Shown here: positions 37,429-45,961 of the stretch, one piece after another
Layout: each line of letters opens with the position of its first letter
Numbering within the stretch: position 1 is the first letter of the stretch
DNA from: Listeria booriae
Lineage (GTDB): Bacteria > Bacillota > Bacilli > Lactobacillales > Listeriaceae
NCBI RefSeq assembly: GCF_000766865.1
Contig: NZ_JNFA01000011.1
Coordinates: forward strand, 522,019-586,018
DNA length: 64,000 nt
Direction: 5' to 3'
The notes under the pieces: generated by a model
What the model was told of the DNA's origin: nothing
Seen by the model: only the letters and a program-made list of their open reading frames with translations
Database searches by the model: none
Made by a program: the position numbers and the translations under genes

Positions 37429-38142
37429 ATGAAAGCCATCATGTACGTTGCCCACGGAAGCCGCCTACCCGAGAAAAACCGCGAATTCCGCCATTTCGTA
37501 GAACAAATTATGCAAAAACGCCCAGAATCCTGTCAAAAAATCGCCTTCCTAGAAAAAGAAGACGAAACAATGGCCATCATCGGCGAATCAATCATCGCAG
37601 CAGGCGCCAAAGAAATCACCGTCGTACCAATGCTTTTATTCCCAGCGATGCACGCTACCAAAGACATCCCCGACCAAGTCGCGCAACTAAAAAAACAGCA
37701 CCCCGATGTAGTTTTCCGAATCGCAGACACGTTTGGCGCCGAGCAAGAAGTCGCCGCAGTTGCCGCAGCAAAAATCAAAGCCACCCGTCCCGACCAAGAC
37801 GCCGCCATCCTTGTCATCGCCCACGGAAGCGCATCCTACGCAGAACCGAGGACCGAAATGCAAACCGTCACGGCCTCGATTGCCACCCAACTACAGCTCC
37901 CCGTCGCACTCGGCATGCTTCACGGCGAACCGAACTACCGCACCATCGCAACCGAACTCGCCGCCAAGCACGAAAACGTCCACTGGATGCCCTATTTCCT
38001 TTTTCAAGGCCAGCTCGTCGACAAAATCCGCGCTGGAATTAGCGAAATCAGCGGAACACAGTGGCACGAAGCAGACAGCCTAGACCTAGACACGGCAATG
38101 ATAACCGCCGTCATCCGCAAAATAACCGAGGTCACACCATGA
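37429..38142 (+). CDS. sirB: sirohydrochlorin ferrochelatase (CbiX/SirB family)
   Basis: 237 aa behind AGGAGGA. Two homologous halves: YVAHGSRLPEKNREF (~5) and VIAHGSASYAEPRTE (~127), each with the chelatase His, and MLLFPAMHATKDIPDQ. It inserts Fe2+ into sirohydrochlorin, the last step to siroheme, the cofactor of NirB encoded 0.8 kb downstream. Its stop overlaps the ATG of the next siroheme gene, so the two are coupled. First gene of the respiratory island. Confidence 0.9.
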   Translation: MKAIMYVAHGSRLPEKNREFRHFVEQIMQKRPESCQKIAFLEKEDETMAIIGESIIAAGAKEITVVPMLLFPAMHATKDIPDQVAQLKKQHPDVVFRIADTFGAEQEVAAVAAAKIKATRPDQDAAILVIAHGSASYAEPRTEMQTVTASIATQLQLPVALGMLHGEPNYRTIATELAAKHENVHWMPYFLFQGQLVDKIRAGISEISGTQWHEADSLDLDTAMITAVIRKITEVTP

Positions 38143-38576
38143 ACAGCGGCTACCCAGTTTCACTACAACTCACAGGCAAAAACATCACCATCATCGGCGG
38201 CGGCAAAATCGCGACCCGCAAAGCACAAGGCTTACTAAACACTGGCGCAAACATCACCATCGTTGCCCCAACATGCACGCCCGAACTCGCGCAAATGCAC
38301 ATCGCCCGCATCCAATCCGAGTACAAACCAGAGCACATCCAAGACGCCTTCCTCATTTTCTGCTGCACGAACAACCAAGAAACCAACGAACAAATCACCA
38401 AAGACGCGGCCCCGCACCAACTCATAAACGACTGCTCCACCAAGGAAAGATCCAATTTTTACAACATGGCCACCATCCAGAAACCAGACTACCTACTCGC
38501 GATTTCCACAAACGGCAACGACCCAACCAAAACAAAAGCCATCCGCGAAAAATTCGAACAAAGCACAGAGCTTTGA
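38139..38576 (+). CDS. sirC: precorrin-2 dehydrogenase (siroheme synthase N-domain)
   Basis: 145 aa from ATG 38139, overlapping the sirB stop. The NAD-binding glycine motif IIGGGKIATRKAQGLL (~17) and the downstream INDCSTKERSNFYN are those of the CysG N-terminal/Met8p dehydrogenase. It is short: the C-terminal helical dimerisation part is mostly absent. It oxidises precorrin-2 to sirohydrochlorin for SirB. Confidence 0.9.
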   Translation: MNSGYPVSLQLTGKNITIIGGGKIATRKAQGLLNTGANITIVAPTCTPELAQMHIARIQSEYKPEHIQDAFLIFCCTNNQETNEQITKDAAPHQLINDCSTKERSNFYNMATIQKPDYLLAISTNGNDPTKTKAIREKFEQSTEL

Positions 38577-38606
38577 AAATAAATCCAGCTAAAGAGGGAA
38601 CACATT

Positions 38607-38780
38607 ATGAAACGTTTTTTGAAATATACCGTATTATTCATCTGGCTAACCGTTTTCATGTACTATTATTACGAAATTTTCCCAAGAACAATCTTATGGT
38701 TGATGATAAGCATCCCTTTAGCAGGTATCAGTTGCTGCTTCATCATAAAAATGTTCGAAAAACCTACATCCAATAAGTAA
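38607..38780 (+). CDS. 57-aa membrane protein
   Basis: Short gene with AGAGGG upstream of ATG 38607. The protein has a Lys/Arg-rich start (MKRFLKY), two hydrophobic helices (about residues 8-22 and 29-48) and a hydrophilic tail KMFEKPTSNK. No homologue recognised. It lies 30 bp after sirC and just before a terminator, within the siroheme/nitrite operon. Membrane topology suggests an accessory role; function unknown. Confidence 0.6.
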   Translation: MKRFLKYTVLFIWLTVFMYYYYEIFPRTILWLMISIPLAGISCCFIIKMFEKPTSNK

Positions 38781-38785
38781 AACCC

Positions 38786-38815
38786 AGAGGCCCAATCCAA
38801 GCGGTCTCTTTTTTT
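38786..38815 (+). terminator. terminator separating sirBC from nirBD
   Basis: AGAGGCC (38786-38792) with GGTCTCT (38803-38809, one G-U), run of T to 38815. Confidence 0.75.
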
Positions 38816-38853
38816 CAGTGTTTTCCCCAATATCCAAATCCTCCCCATCCTCC

Positions 38854-38903
38854 TATAATGAACTTATCTATTCATATCATTATTTGTTCACATATTCACA
38901 AAT
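38854..38903 (+). promoter_or_regulatory. nirB promoter with Rex-like palindrome
   Basis: TATAAT (38854-38859) lacks a -35, suggesting activator dependence. TTGTTCACATATTCACAA (38884-38901) has the 18-bp length and right half-site of a Rex operator but two mismatches in the left half. It lies between the -10 and the RBS. Confidence 0.5.
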
Positions 38904-38920
38904 GCTAGGAGGAGAATACC

Positions 38921-41320
38921 ATGCAAAAACAAAATCTAGTCATGATCGGCAATGGAATGGCAGGCGTGCGCACAATCGAAGAAATTCTCGACCGCAATCC
39001 AGATAAATACAACATCACCATCATTGGCGACGAGCCTTACCCTAACTACAACCGGATCATGCTTTCGAATATTCTACAAAACAAAATGACCCAATCCGAA
39101 ATCGTTCTAAATGACGAAACCTGGTATGCAGGCAATCAAATCACACTACATACAAACGAAAAAGCCCTACTCATCGACCGCCAAGCAAAAATTATCACCA
39201 CAACAAAACGCAATATCTCCTACGACCGCCTCATTTTGGCGACAGGTTCCAGAGCCTTCATTCTACCAATTCCAGGCGCAGATTTAGAAGGTGTTCTAGG
39301 ATTCCGAACCATCGACGACACAGAAAAAATGATCGAAATCTCCCAAAAATACGAACGAGCTACCGTCATTGGCGGTGGTCTACTTGGCTTAGAAGCAGCG
39401 CGCGGGCTTCTTGACCAAGGCATGGACGTGACCGTTGTCCATCTCGCAGACTGGCTGATGGAAACCCAACTCGATGCCAAAGCAGGCGAACTTCTAAAAG
39501 CTGATCTAGAGGCACAAGGCATGAAATTCCTGATGCAAAAAGCAACGTCCAAAATCCTCGGAAAATCACGCGTAACAGGTCTAGCCTTCAAGGACGGCTC
39601 GCAGATTGAGACGGATTTAGTTGTGATGGCTATCGGAATTAAGCCAGAAATCGAATTAGCACAACACGCCAATCTACCAACGGGGCGCGGCATCGTAGTC
39701 GATGATTTTATGACCACAGCTGACCCAGATATTTTTGCAGTAGGGGAATGCGCGGAGCATAATGGCATCGCATACGGCCTTGTAGCACCGCTTTACGAAC
39801 AAGGCAAAGTCCTCGCCGACCATCTGTGCGACATCGAAACACTAGGCTATCAAGGTAGCAAAATGTTCACCCAACTCAAAGTATCCGGCTGCGACCTGTT
39901 CTCAGCAGGCAGCATCAAAGAAAACGCCGAAGTCAAAGGCGTAACCATCTTCAACAGCATCGATAACAAATACAAAAAAATCTTCGTAAAAGACGGCAAA
40001 CTAGTAGGCGTCGTGCTTTACGGTGACACAACAGAAGGAAATCGCCTCTACAACGTGCTCAAAAAAGAAGAAGCGATCGACGATTTCACGCTCGTTTCCC
40101 TCCTTCACAAGGCAGGCGAATCAGAAGCGACCAACATCGCAGAAATGCCAGACGACGAGTCCGTATGTGGCTGTAACGGTGTTTGCAAAGGCGACATCGT
40201 CAGCGCCATTACCGAAAAAGGGCTAACAACTATCGGCGAAGTTACTGCACACACAAAAGCAGGCGGCTCTTGCGGAAAATGTAAACCAATTATCGGCGAA
40301 ATTCTAGAACACACGTTAGGCGATGACTTCGTGAACGCAGCACCAGCAGGCATTTGCGGATGTACCGACCTATCACGCGACCAACTTATCATTCAAATTC
40401 GTGCGAAATCCCTACAAAACGCCAAAGAAGTCCGACACGTACTCGGCTTCCGCAACCCAGAAGGCTGCTCGAAATGCCGTCCAGCACTCAATTACTACCT
40501 CAACATGGTTTGGCCGCACGACCACCAAGACGAACCAGAAAGCCGCTACGTCAACGAAAGATTGCACGCGAACATCCAGAACGACGGCACATACTCCGTT
40601 ATTCCAAGAATGTACGCCGGCAAAACCGATCCACAACAACTGATCAAAATTGCCAAAGTCGCCGAAAAATACGATATTCCACTTTTAAAACTCACAGGTG
40701 GGCAACGAATTGGCTTATATGGCGTCAAAAAAGAAGACTTGCCGAAAATCTGGGAAGAACTCGACATGCGTTCAGGCTTTGCTTACGGAAAAACATTGCG
40801 TACTGTCAAATCATGCGTCGGCGCGAAGTTCTGCCGTTTTGGAACACAAGATTCCCTCGCGCTCGGCGAAGCATTAGAACGTCGCTTCGAATTCGTAGAC
40901 ACACCACATAAATTCAAAATGGGCGTCTCCGCATGTCCGAGAAGCTGCGTCGAATCCGGTGTCAAAGACTATGGCATCATCGGCGTCGAGAACGGCTTCC
41001 AAATCTACATCGGTGGTAACGGCGGAACCGAAATCAAAGAAGCGCAACTTCTGACTACTGTCGCCACCGAGCAAGAAGTCCTAGACATTTGCAGCGCCTA
41101 CGTTCAATATTACCGCGAAACCGGCGTCTACATGGAACGTACCGCGCCTTGGCTAGAACGGATGGGCTTTGAACACGTTCGCGATATCATCTTAGACCCA
41201 GCCGAACAAGCGCAACTAAAAGCATCGCTCGACGAAGCACTCGAAGGTCGCGACGACCCATGGAAACAAGTTTTGCAAGACGAAGAAAAACAAAAACTAT
41301 ATCACGTAGAAAGAGTGTGA
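38921..41320 (+). CDS. nirB: NADH-dependent nitrite reductase large subunit
   Basis: 799 aa behind AGGAGGA. FAD domain (VMIGNGMAGVRT, ~6), NADH domain (VIGGGLLGLEAARG, ~150), a BFD-type [2Fe-2S] domain (CGCNGVCKG...CGKCKPI, ~410-450), a second BFD-like Cys set (CGCTDLS...CSKCRP, ~475-515), the ferredoxin-like half-domain, then the siroheme/[4Fe-4S] ligands CVGAKFC (~628) and CPRSC (~669). It reduces nitrite to ammonium in the cytoplasm. nirD follows 7 bp later. Confidence 0.96.
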   Translation: MQKQNLVMIGNGMAGVRTIEEILDRNPDKYNITIIGDEPYPNYNRIMLSNILQNKMTQSEIVLNDETWYAGNQITLHTNEKALLIDRQAKIITTTKRNISYDRLILATGSRAFILPIPGADLEGVLGFRTIDDTEKMIEISQKYERATVIGGGLLGLEAARGLLDQGMDVTVVHLADWLMETQLDAKAGELLKADLEAQGMKFLMQKATSKILGKSRVTGLAFKDGSQIETDLVVMAIGIKPEIELAQHANLPTGRGIVVDDFMTTADPDIFAVGECAEHNGIAYGLVAPLYEQGKVLADHLCDIETLGYQGSKMFTQLKVSGCDLFSAGSIKENAEVKGVTIFNSIDNKYKKIFVKDGKLVGVVLYGDTTEGNRLYNVLKKEEAIDDFTLVSLLHKAGESEATNIAEMPDDESVCGCNGVCKGDIVSAITEKGLTTIGEVTAHTKAGGSCGKCKPIIGEILEHTLGDDFVNAAPAGICGCTDLSRDQLIIQIRAKSLQNAKEVRHVLGFRNPEGCSKCRPALNYYLNMVWPHDHQDEPESRYVNERLHANIQNDGTYSVIPRMYAGKTDPQQLIKIAKVAEKYDIPLLKLTGGQRIGLYGVKKEDLPKIWEELDMRSGFAYGKTLRTVKSCVGAKFCRFGTQDSLALGEALERRFEFVDTPHKFKMGVSACPRSCVESGVKDYGIIGVENGFQIYIGGNGGTEIKEAQLLTTVATEQEVLDICSAYVQYYRETGVYMERTAPWLERMGFEHVRDIILDPAEQAQLKASLDEALEGRDDPWKQVLQDEEKQKLYHVERV

Positions 41321-41327
41321 TTTTGCG

Positions 41328-41636
41328 ATGACAAAAACATATATTGCCGACATGGCAAGCCTAACGCCGCTAATCGGGCGCGAAGTCCAATTCAATGATA
41401 CTGCGATTGCGCTGTTTCGCCTTTCTGATGACAGCATTAAAGCCATCGAAAACCGCTGCCCGCACAAGAAGGGCCCACTAGCAGAAGGCACCGTTTCAGG
41501 CACGCACGTATTTTGCCCGTTACATGACTATAAAATTTCGCTAACAACAGGAGAAGTCGCCGCTCCTGACGAAGGCTGCGTCCAAACATACGAAACCGTC
41601 GTCGAAAACGGCCAAATATTCTTGGTTACCGAATGA
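41328..41636 (+). CDS. nirD: nitrite reductase small subunit (Rieske-like)
   Basis: 102 aa. CPHKKGPLAEG and CPLHDYKISL supply the C-x-H...C-x2-H ligands, so unlike many NirD proteins that have lost them this one should bind a [2Fe-2S] cluster. It pairs with NirB for electron transfer. The stop overlaps the SUMT ATG, giving the coupled order nirB-nirD-SUMT. Confidence 0.93.
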   Translation: MTKTYIADMASLTPLIGREVQFNDTAIALFRLSDDSIKAIENRCPHKKGPLAEGTVSGTHVFCPLHDYKISLTTGEVAAPDEGCVQTYETVVENGQIFLVTE

Positions 41637-42664
41637 TGACAAATGTTTACCTTATCGGCGCTGGCCCAGGCGACCCAGGACTCCTAACTCAAAAAGGCCA
41701 GCGTCACTTGCAAACCGCCGATGTCATTATTTACGACCGTCTCGTCAATCCGATTCTGCTTCATCACGCGAAACAAGACGCGACGCTCATCTACTGCGGC
41801 AAACTACCGAAACACCACACGATGCGCCAAGAGCAAATCAACGAAACGATTATCGCGTACGCCAAACAAGGCAACAAGGTTGTCCGTCTGAAAGGCGGCG
41901 ACCCCGCGATATTCGGACGGGTTGGCGAAGAGATGCGCGCGATATCTGACGTGGGACTTACGTACGATGTTGTGCCAGGCATTACGGCTGCCTCGGCTGC
42001 GGCAATCTATGCGGGAATTCCCTTAACGCACCGCGAACATAACGCCCACGTCGCATTCGCAACAGGTCACGGACGCAACGGCCAACTCGCAGAACAAGAC
42101 TTAAGCCATTTAGCACTCGGCGGCACACTCGCTTTTTATATGGGCATCGAGAACTTGCCACGAATCTGTGAAAACATTAGCAAAAACGAGACGCTCACTG
42201 AACTTCCCGTCGCGATTATCGAATGGGGAACGTTAGGGCGCCAACAAGTTTTGACTGGAACGCTACAAAATATCGAACAACGACTTGCCGCAACAACGAT
42301 GGCGAATCCGGCTATTATTTTGCTAGGACAAGTTGTTACCGAACGCCAAGCCACATCCTGGTTTGAAGAAAAGCCGTTATTTGGCAAACGCCTCATCCTA
42401 GCCACTACATCAGCCGCAGACTTCGATACCATCTATGATTACACCGAACAAGGCGCACACATCTACGTCGTACCTGAACTCGCCAACCCTGACCAGCGCT
42501 ACGACGATATAACTACGCGAACCTTAACCAATCAGCAGTGGGACGGCGTCATTTTGCAAGACAAAGCCACACCAAGCCTTTTTCAAAAAGAAATGTCTCG
42601 ATTGGGCATAAATGAAACCTTTCACATATTCCCAAATGACCTCGCTCCGTGTTATTCTAAATAA
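41633..42664 (+). CDS. cobA: uroporphyrinogen-III C-methyltransferase with C-terminal extension
   Basis: 343 aa. Residues 1-~245 form a standard SUMT: VYLIGAGPGDPGLLT (~4), DVIIYDRLV, VVRLKGGDPAIFGR (~80) and VVPGITAASAAAIYAGIPLTHR (~108-129). It methylates uroporphyrinogen III to precorrin-2. The last ~95 residues (GKRLILATTSAADFDTIY...WDGVILQDKATPSLFQKEM) resemble part of a uroporphyrinogen-III synthase (HemD) domain, shorter than a full ~250 aa one. Such fusions exist in Firmicutes, here probably degenerate. Confidence 0.92.
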   Translation: MMTNVYLIGAGPGDPGLLTQKGQRHLQTADVIIYDRLVNPILLHHAKQDATLIYCGKLPKHHTMRQEQINETIIAYAKQGNKVVRLKGGDPAIFGRVGEEMRAISDVGLTYDVVPGITAASAAAIYAGIPLTHREHNAHVAFATGHGRNGQLAEQDLSHLALGGTLAFYMGIENLPRICENISKNETLTELPVAIIEWGTLGRQQVLTGTLQNIEQRLAATTMANPAIILLGQVVTERQATSWFEEKPLFGKRLILATTSAADFDTIYDYTEQGAHIYVVPELANPDQRYDDITTRTLTNQQWDGVILQDKATPSLFQKEMSRLGINETFHIFPNDLAPCYSK

Positions 42665-42690
42665 GTAATGAAGAAAGGAATGACACACTA

Positions 42691-43134
42691 ATGACCGAAC
42701 AAGATATAGCAAGTGAACTTATCGATATCCGTCTCCAACTAGGACTCGACTTTGTAGGTATTGCAACGGCTATCGCGACCGGTAACCAAAAAGAAATACG
42801 CTGGAAATACGTCGCAGGCAACCGCAACAACCGCTACCAAAAAATTGTCCTCCAAGTTGGCAAAGGAATCGCTGGCATCGTGTGGCGTACTGCAAGACCA
42901 ATGATCGCCGAAGATCTCAAAACCGAGCGCCAAGCTCCAATCCAAGAATATCCGATTGCCCTCACTGAAAATTTGGCCAGTATTATTGCCGTTCCGATTC
43001 TTTCCGAAGGCGCCGTGATCGCTGTGATGCTTGGAGGTAATCGCAAAGTTACCCAACTAAAAGAAGCGCTCATCACTGATTTTCAAACGATCGCAAACAA
43101 AATGGAGCCAAGTCTACTAGCCGTAAAGGAATGA
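42691..43134 (+). CDS. nreA: nitrate receptor NreA (GAF domain)
   Basis: 147 aa, a stand-alone GAF domain: IRLQLGLDFVGIATA, VGKGIAGIVWRTARPMIAED (~59-78) and ASIIAVPILSEGAVIAVMLGG. This is the length and layout of staphylococcal NreA, which binds nitrate and restrains NreB when nitrate is absent. Its stop overlaps the first possible nreB ATG. It follows the siroheme/nitrite genes by 26 bp. Confidence 0.88.
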   Translation: MTEQDIASELIDIRLQLGLDFVGIATAIATGNQKEIRWKYVAGNRNNRYQKIVLQVGKGIAGIVWRTARPMIAEDLKTERQAPIQEYPIALTENLASIIAVPILSEGAVIAVMLGGNRKVTQLKEALITDFQTIANKMEPSLLAVKE

Positions 43135-43139
43135 TGGAA

Positions 43140-44177
43140 ATGGAATTAACCGCAGACTTACTGATGAAGGCCTACAATCAAATGAGCGACGCTGTCTTTT
43201 TGCTGCATAATAAGAGCGAAATAATTGCCTCAAATCCCGCAGCCGTAAAGCTTTTAGAACGATATAATGTGGATGTAAGCGAGTTCTGCAATTATTGCAG
43301 CGGCTACATGTCAGCCTCGGAAGAACGCACCTGCCTTGGCTGTTCTTTGCGTGACCGGACGGACAAAGAAGCTTTTCAACTATACCTACAAGCCAAAGAC
43401 GGCGAACACATCCCATTTAGCGCCAGCTACACAGCCATCGACGACGCCAAACAAATCAGCGTCCTATTACTGCGCAACCTAACCCAACAACAATACACCG
43501 AACAAATCCTAAAATTAAAAACAATGACCGAATACGTCATCAACGCCCAAGAAAGCGAACGTAAACGCCTGTCTCGCGAACTACACGACGGCTTGGCACA
43601 AGGGCTATACAGCACACTCATCGAACTTCGCAAAATCAAATACATGACAGAACAAGAAGATTATGACGCCAGCATCTCCGAAATGGACTCGATGTTAGCA
43701 ACAATTCTCGAAGACGTGCGAAACATGGCGGTTGAATTACGCCCATCGTCCCTTGATGACCTCGGTATTTTTGCAGCCTTAAAAGCGTATTTCAAGCGTT
43801 ATGAGCAACTTTTTGGGGTGCATGTGGTTTTTGTGTCCGAATTATATGGCACGCGTTTTCCAGCAAGCGTCGAAACCATGCTTTACCGCGTCACCCAAGA
43901 AGCACTAACAAACGCCGCCAAGTATGCAGACGTCGATGAAATCGAAGTCTATCTTTTCAAAACAAAACAAAGCATTGTTCTCGAAATCAACGATCAAGGT
44001 TTAGGCTTTTCACCAGATCATTTCACAGCGCAAGGAAGTGGTTTGGGCCTACTAAACATGAAAGAACGAGTGGAACTTTTGCACGGCGACTTCGAATTAC
44101 GATCCGCGCCAAACCAAGGAACCAAAGTGCTCGTTCGCATTCCAATTGAACAAAAAGGGGAGGAACAACATGATTAA
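43140..44177 (+). CDS. nreB: oxygen-sensing histidine kinase NreB
   Basis: 345 aa from ATG 43140 (AAAGGA at 43125-43130; ATG 43131 is possible). The PAS-like domain carries Cys50, 53, 65 and 68, the C-x2-C-x11-C-x2-C spacing of the [4Fe-4S] sensor cluster of Staphylococcus NreB. HisKA_3 phospho-His is in RKRLSRELHDGLAQ (~143), followed by a GHKL ATPase domain (NAAKYAD, GSGLGLLNMKERVE). No membrane segment: a cytoplasmic sensor, active when oxygen is low. Confidence 0.93.
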   Translation: MELTADLLMKAYNQMSDAVFLLHNKSEIIASNPAAVKLLERYNVDVSEFCNYCSGYMSASEERTCLGCSLRDRTDKEAFQLYLQAKDGEHIPFSASYTAIDDAKQISVLLLRNLTQQQYTEQILKLKTMTEYVINAQESERKRLSRELHDGLAQGLYSTLIELRKIKYMTEQEDYDASISEMDSMLATILEDVRNMAVELRPSSLDDLGIFAALKAYFKRYEQLFGVHVVFVSELYGTRFPASVETMLYRVTQEALTNAAKYADVDEIEVYLFKTKQSIVLEINDQGLGFSPDHFTAQGSGLGLLNMKERVELLHGDFELRSAPNQGTKVLVRIPIEQKGEEQHD

Positions 44178-44820
44178 GGTACTCGTAGTAGACGATCACG
44201 CGGTTGTCCGAAGCGGCTTGTCCTTTATGATTAACTCACAAGAAGACATGACGGTCGTTGGCGATGCAGCAGACGGCCTTGAAGCATATCTAGAAACCGA
44301 GCGCCACCAGCCAGACATCATTTTAATGGATCTCAGCATGCCTCCAGGCGAAAACGGCCTCGTCACCACAAAAAGAATCAAGGATAACTTTCCAGAAACA
44401 AAAGTCCTCATTTTAACGATGCACGACGACGAAGAATACCTGTTCCGCGCACTCAAACTAGGCGCATCCGGCTACATCTTGAAAAATGCCAAAGACGACG
44501 AGCTACTAGATGCCATCCGAGCCCTGTATCAAGGCGAAATGTACATCTATCCAAAAGTCACAACCGCACTCGTTCGCCAATTCCTACAACAAAATACAAG
44601 TGAGGAAGTAAGTGATTCCTACGTCCAGCTCTCCAATCGCGAACAAGAAGTTTTGCCACTCATCGCGCTTGGCTACGGCAACAAAGAAATCGCCACCAAA
44701 CTATGTATCTCCGTCAAAACCGTTGAAACACACAAAGCCAACATCATGAATAAACTCGATTTAGAGTCCCGAGCCGACATCGTGAAGTACGCCATCAAGA
44801 AAAACCTCATCGATTTATAA
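44170..44820 (+). CDS. nreC: response regulator NreC (NarL/LuxR type)
   Basis: 216 aa from ATG 44170 (GGGGAGG upstream), overlapping nreB by 8 bp. Receiver with acidic DD (8-9), phospho-Asp in IILMDLSMP (~54) and Lys in ILKNAK. The C-terminal LuxR HTH is LSNREQEVLPLIALGYGNKEIATKL...VKTVETHKANIMNKL. In staphylococci NreC~P activates narGHJI, nirBD and narT; nirB just upstream is the likely local target. Confidence 0.93.
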   Translation: MIKVLVVDDHAVVRSGLSFMINSQEDMTVVGDAADGLEAYLETERHQPDIILMDLSMPPGENGLVTTKRIKDNFPETKVLILTMHDDEEYLFRALKLGASGYILKNAKDDELLDAIRALYQGEMYIYPKVTTALVRQFLQQNTSEEVSDSYVQLSNREQEVLPLIALGYGNKEIATKLCISVKTVETHKANIMNKLDLESRADIVKYAIKKNLIDL

Positions 44821-44860
44821 ATTGTTTCAGATAAAACTTCCTTTTTGTGTTGGAAATCTC

Positions 44861-44866
44861 TATAAT
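44861..44866 (+). promoter_or_regulatory. -10 element before the YjdF-like membrane gene
   Basis: TATAAT, with only TTCCTT (44838-44843) at -35 distance. Confidence 0.45.
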
Positions 44867-44913
44867 GGGGTAAATAACATATGATTTGTAAAAAAAGGGA
44901 GTGTACATCATTT

Positions 44914-45618
44914 ATGAAAAAGTGGAATTGGGCAAAAATTATCGCCATCTTTATCTTTGCGTCATTATTAGTGTCATTAGTATTCTCGATTTATAACTTG
45001 TTAACAACACCGGCGACAGGAACGCCAGAAGGAGATCCAACACGTAGCGACTATGCCTTAATGGTCAGCCAATGTGTGCTTGGTCTTGTAGCGATGTTCC
45101 TACCAGCCATCGTAGGCCGCCGTTTTAAATTTGAAATTCCCGGCAATATGTATTTGATTTTTATTATTTTCTTGTATTGCGCCATTTATCTTGGCGAAGT
45201 TCGTAGTTTCTATTATTTAATTCCAAACTGGGATACGATTTTGCATACGTTTAGTGGCGCGATGCTTGGAGCGCTAGGCTTCTCGGTCGTGCAATTCCTA
45301 AACGAAGACGAACACGTAACGATGAATTTAAGTCCGGCGTTCGTGGCTCTTTTCGCCCTTTGTTTCGCCGTAACACTAGGCGTAGTATGGGAATTCTACG
45401 AGTTCACCGCGGACAACTGGTTTGGCATGAACATGCAAAAAACAATGCTCGAAGACGGCACGAAACTCGCCGGCAGCGCAGCAGTTTCCGATACAATGGA
45501 AGACCTATTTGTCGATTTCCTCGGCGCACTTACATTCTCCATCATCGGCTATTTGAACCTAAAACGTAAAAAAGGTTGGATGGAGAAGTTTGAATTTAAA
45601 AAAACAGTGAATAAATAA
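44914..45618 (+). CDS. multi-pass membrane protein (YjdF/DUF2238-like)
   Basis: 234 aa from ATG 44914 (AAAAGGGAG upstream). About six membrane helices. WDTILHTFSGAMLGALGF and VVWEFYEFTADNWFG resemble the conserved DxxxHxxxG and WExxE patterns of YjdF/DUF2238 proteins, whose polar residues lie in the membrane. Function unknown. It closes the respiratory island under its own promoter, so it may be unrelated to nitrite metabolism. Confidence 0.7.
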   Translation: MKKWNWAKIIAIFIFASLLVSLVFSIYNLLTTPATGTPEGDPTRSDYALMVSQCVLGLVAMFLPAIVGRRFKFEIPGNMYLIFIIFLYCAIYLGEVRSFYYLIPNWDTILHTFSGAMLGALGFSVVQFLNEDEHVTMNLSPAFVALFALCFAVTLGVVWEFYEFTADNWFGMNMQKTMLEDGTKLAGSAAVSDTMEDLFVDFLGALTFSIIGYLNLKRKKGWMEKFEFKKTVNK

Positions 45619-45627
45619 TAATATGGA

Positions 45628-45664
45628 AATGCTTGTAATGGAAAAATCCGTGCAAGCATTTTTG
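45628..45664 (+). terminator. terminator after the YjdF-like gene
   Basis: AAATGCTTG (45628-45636) with CAAGCATTT (45653-45661) and T run. Confidence 0.88.
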
Positions 45665-45961
45665 CTAGAAAAATAAATCAAGAACGCATACAAATTGCAG
45701 GATTCATCACAATTGCCACACCAATTTTCGAGCGTAAGAAAAATGACTAAATCACAAAAAAATAAAAATGGCAACTAAATAGATCAAAAACAATCAAAAA
45801 ACTTCGCAGAATCACAGGATAGCGATGGACAAAAGTCTGAAATATTGGTATGATTTTAAGCGAGAACCCATTTTCAAATCGGGGTTTTTAATAGGTATGA
45901 AAGCTAACCAGCAAAATGAGGCTGGCACAGGTTTTAGTACGAAAGAAATGAGGGATGATGT
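45665..45961 (+). promoter_or_regulatory. divIC promoter region
   Basis: AT-rich, no gene. TGGACA (45826-45831), 17-bp spacer, TATGAT (45849-45854) is a good sigmaA promoter. A short hairpin AACCC (45865-45869) / GGGTT (45882-45886) with T5 follows, a possible attenuator. The ~160 bp before the promoter shows nothing recognisable. Confidence 0.65.

Noticed and set aside
37374..38083. Overlapping basic Arg/Pro-rich ORFs in sirB
   Set aside because: Alternative-frame shadows of an A/C-rich gene, with no RBS or domain.
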